Below are positions 61,765 to 64,000 of a DNA stretch of 64,000 bases, piece after piece. Positions within the stretch are counted from its first letter, which is position 1. Every line of letters starts with the position of its first letter. Location of the stretch: assembly GCF_007845645.1 (NCBI RefSeq), contig NZ_VCQV01000017.1, forward strand, positions 1-64,000, in the 5' to 3' direction. A program made the position numbers and the translations under genes. The stretch is from Leekyejoonella antrihumi (GTDB lineage Bacteria > Actinomycetota > Actinomycetes > Actinomycetales > Dermatophilaceae). Under the pieces are notes generated by a model. It was not told the DNA's origin. It saw only the letters and a list, made by a program, of their open reading frames with translations, and did no database searches.

Positions 61765-62466
61765 ATGCCGACACCAGGCCCCTCGAAGACCCCCGCCGAC
61801 CCGGCCGACCTTGCCCACCAGATCCTCGAAGCCGCACAGCTCGCCGGGCTTGGGGAGGGAGACCGGCTGCCCACGGAGCGCCAGCTTGCCGACGAGTACG
61901 GGGTGTCGCGCGTCGGCGTGCGTCATGCGCTCGCACAGCTCGAGGCTGAGGGCTCACTCACCCGCCAGGTCGGGCGGGGCACGTTCCTACGGAGTCGGGA
62001 CGAGTCTGCAGGTCCACCGACCGAAGCAGATCTGCCGACCGACGTCAGTCCCGCGGATGTCATGGCGGTCCGTCGCCTGCTCGAACCGTCGGCAATGGTC
62101 CTTGCAGTGAGTCATGCGACAGAGCGCGACCTTCTGGACCTCGACCGGCATCTCGCTCGCGGCGACCGGGCGTCCACGTTTGCCGAGTTCGAGACCTGGG
62201 ACATCGCGGTGCATCGCCGGCTGATCCAGTCCACTCGCAATCCGCTACTCATTCGGCTGTACGGGTCCGTCGAGTCAGCGCGTGGCGGGCCGTTGTGGGG
62301 GGAGCTCAAACGACGCAAGGACACCGCCGAAAGGCGCGAGGTCTATCAGCGCGAGCACCACTGCATCGTCGACGCCGTGAGGTCTCGCGACGCGGATGCC
62401 GCGGTTACCGCCATGCGGGTCCACCTCGCCACCGTGACGACGGTGCTCTTGGGAGCCGCGGTGTAG
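61765..62466 (+). CDS. GntR family regulator (FCD domain) of the FAH/ABC operon
   Basis: A 233-residue regulator with winged helix LPTERQLADEYGVSRVGVRHALAQLEAEGSLTRQVGRGTFL and a FCD domain (VRRLLEPSAMVLA, then H-x3-H positions in later helices). ATG 61765 has GAGGAGG upstream. The repeated ATTGGT motifs in its promoter area are its probable sites, giving control of the importer and of itself. Confidence 0.9.
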   Translation: MPTPGPSKTPADPADLAHQILEAAQLAGLGEGDRLPTERQLADEYGVSRVGVRHALAQLEAEGSLTRQVGRGTFLRSRDESAGPPTEADLPTDVSPADVMAVRRLLEPSAMVLAVSHATERDLLDLDRHLARGDRASTFAEFETWDIAVHRRLIQSTRNPLLIRLYGSVESARGGPLWGELKRRKDTAERREVYQREHHCIVDAVRSRDADAAVTAMRVHLATVTTVLLGAAV

Positions 62467-62503
62467 TCCCGGTCACGACAGGGGATGCCTGGAAAGCGAC
62501 CGA

Positions 62504-64000
62504 TCAAAGAGCGATGCCGATGTACTTCACCTCGAGGAACTCGTCAATCCCATTGCTGCCACCCTCGCGGCCGAGCCCGGACTCCTTGATGCCACCGAAC
62601 GGCGCCGCCGGGTTGGACACCACTCCCTGGTTCAGCCCCACCATGCCTGACTCGAGGGCCTCCGCGACCCGCAGCGCACGGCGCAGATCATTCGTGAAGA
62701 CATACGACACCAGGCCGTACGCCGTGTCGTTGGCGGCGGCGACGACCTCGTCCTCAGTGCCGAACGGGGTGATGGAGGCGACCGGCCCGAAGATCTCCTC
62801 ACCGGTCATCCGTGCGGCCGCCGGCACATCCATGAGCACCGTCGGGGTGTAGAAGAACCCGGGGCCTGCGGCAGTGCCACCACCGGTCAGCACCCTGGCG
62901 CCGCGCGACGTCGCGTCCGCCACCAGGTCGACCACCTTGCGACGGCCCGCTTCGTCGATCAGCGGGCCGACATCCACGCCGTCCTCAGTGCCGCGGCCGA
63001 CCTTCAACCCGCTCATTGCCTCGGCCATGCGACGACCGAACTCGTCGGCCACCTTCTCCTGCACGTAGATCCGGTTCGCCGCGGTGCAGGCCTCCCCCAT
63101 GTTTCGCATCTTCGCAGCCATTGCGCCGGCGATGGCCTCGTCCAGGTCGGCGTCCTCGAAGACGATCAGCGGCGCATTGCCGCCCAGCTCCATCGAGGTG
63201 CGCAGCACCCTTTCGGCGCACTGCTCGAGCAGCACCTTGCCGACCTTGGTCGATCCGGTGAAGGACAGCTTGCGTGCCTTGCCGGATCGGATCATCGGCT
63301 CCATGACCTCACCGGCCCGCATACAGGTCACGATGTTGACGACACCGTCGGGCACCCCTGCCTCCTGCAGGATTCCACCCAACGCGAGCATGGACAGCGG
63401 CGTCTGGTGTGCCGGCTTGATCACACTGGTGCACCCGGCCGCGATCGCCGGGCCGATCTTGCGTGTGCCCATCGCCATCGGGAAGTTCCACGGCGTGATC
63501 AGCAGGCACGGCCCCACCGGCTGCTTGGTCACGAGGAAGCGGGCGCCACCGGCCGGGGCCGTCTGATACCCGCCGTCGATCTGCAGGGCCTCGGATGCGA
63601 AGTGCCTGAAGAACTCTGCCGCATAGGTGATCTCGCCGCGCGCCTCCGCCAACGGCTTGCCCATCTCCAACGTCATGAGCAGCGCAAGGTCGTCGATCCG
63701 TTCCATGAGCAGGCCGTAGGCCTGCATCAGGATGTCGTAGCGTTCCCGCGGGCTCGTCGCGGAGAACTCCTTCTGCGTCATGACAGCCGCGTCCAGCGCC
63801 CGAGCACCATCCTGCGGCGAGGCGTCCGCGACCTTGGCCAGCAGGTCGCCGGTCGACGGGTCCAAGACGTCGAACGTCGCGTCATCGGCGGCCGCGGTCC
63901 AGCGCCCCCCGATCAGCAGCCCGGTGGGCGTTGCCTGGAGGACCCGCGCCTCGTCGTCGGTGCGTGCTGCCTTCACGTCGGCAGAGGTGCTCACCCTCAT
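62504..64000 (-). CDS. Succinate-semialdehyde-type aldehyde dehydrogenase
   Basis: A 498-residue ALDH with ITPWNFPMAMGTRKIGPAIAAGC, FTGSTKVG, base Glu271 in MELGGNAPL and nucleophile Cys305 in GEACTAANR. The EACTAANR context is typical of NAD-dependent succinate-semialdehyde dehydrogenases in actinobacteria. The frame reaches the last base of the window, and the ATG at 64000 or the GTG at 63994 may be the true start; a longer gene beyond the edge cannot be excluded. It is convergent with gntR. Confidence 0.87.
   Translation of the reverse strand: MRVSTSADVKAARTDDEARVLQATPTGLLIGGRWTAAADDATFDVLDPSTGDLLAKVADASPQDGARALDAAVMTQKEFSATSPRERYDILMQAYGLLMERIDDLALLMTLEMGKPLAEARGEITYAAEFFRHFASEALQIDGGYQTAPAGGARFLVTKQPVGPCLLITPWNFPMAMGTRKIGPAIAAGCTSVIKPAHQTPLSMLALGGILQEAGVPDGVVNIVTCMRAGEVMEPMIRSGKARKLSFTGSTKVGKVLLEQCAERVLRTSMELGGNAPLIVFEDADLDEAIAGAMAAKMRNMGEACTAANRIYVQEKVADEFGRRMAEAMSGLKVGRGTEDGVDVGPLIDEAGRRKVVDLVADATSRGARVLTGGGTAAGPGFFYTPTVLMDVPAAARMTGEEIFGPVASITPFGTEDEVVAAANDTAYGLVSYVFTNDLRRALRVAEALESGMVGLNQGVVSNPAAPFGGIKESGLGREGGSNGIDEFLEVKYIGIAL

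Overview
The window is high-GC DNA from an actinobacterium, most likely of the order Micrococcales. The support is a lysine/alanine-tailed HU protein (HupB type), CofC of coenzyme F420 synthesis, the DUF3515/DUF2017/DUF2510-RDD families, the order hupB-leuD-leuC-iclR-tRNA-gltX, many GTG and TTG starts and several probable leaderless mRNAs. I cannot name a genus from the sequence alone.

Layout. 1-3,780: an accessory end with a 28-base tandem palindrome array, a stand-alone AAA ATPase, a TetR gene divergent from a membrane protein with a perfect operator palindrome, and a small protein resembling ADP-ribosyltransferase folds. 3,776-10,843: a seven-gene minus-strand operon (amino-acid permease, FadR-type regulator, glutamine-synthetase-like ligase, aldehyde dehydrogenase, SDR, gamma-glutamyl-GABA hydrolase, MOSC protein) that looks like gamma-glutamyl-amine catabolism, probably of an amino alcohol. 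10,936-19,851: a housekeeping block (rsmD, recG, a DAK2-type kinase, rpmB, a methyltransferase, thiL, a RAM-domain protein, a DUF3515 lipoprotein). 19,852-26,187: an accessory insert that separates DUF3515 from ddl. It carries a MerR-PurC chimera, a sulfotransferase, a MerR/aldo-keto-reductase pair and two beta-propeller lipoproteins. 26,188-42,400: housekeeping again (ddl, a trans-sulfuration enzyme, gpsA, plsC, cofC, hupB, leuDC with an IclR regulator, tRNA-Glu, tRNA-Gln, gltX, clpS, pncB, pncA), interrupted by a DUF4188/MerR pair and a decayed capA. 42,401-50,088: intergenic repeats, a decayed vapC, a FUSC membrane protein, a nucleotidase, and the homogentisate genes hmgA, an unknown gene and fahA. 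50,155-64,000: a large catabolic region with a D-hydroxyacid dehydrogenase, an ectoine-hydrolase-like M24 protein, an aminotransferase, an M20 deacylase and a GntR regulator, then a branched-chain-type ABC importer with a FAH-family enzyme, a second GntR regulator and a succinate-semialdehyde-type dehydrogenase.

The most unusual item is the chimera at 19,908-21,110. A TipA-type MerR DNA-binding domain and coiled coil run in frame into an apparently complete SAICAR synthetase (PurC). It sits behind a MerR-style promoter with a 19-base spacer and a dyad, and has a plausible internal start that could also give free PurC. Next in interest are a dispersed hairpin repeat whose stem shows compensatory base changes, the DoeA-like degradation cluster, and an unknown gene inside the homogentisate operon.

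How the genes may work together: the 3.8-10.8 kb operon imports an amine, glutamylates it, oxidises it and releases glutamate. hmgA, the 47,173 gene and fahA finish tyrosine breakdown from a shared divergent promoter. The 50-64 kb region looks like import, ring or amide hydrolysis, deacylation, transamination and aldehyde oxidation of an unidentified nitrogenous compound.
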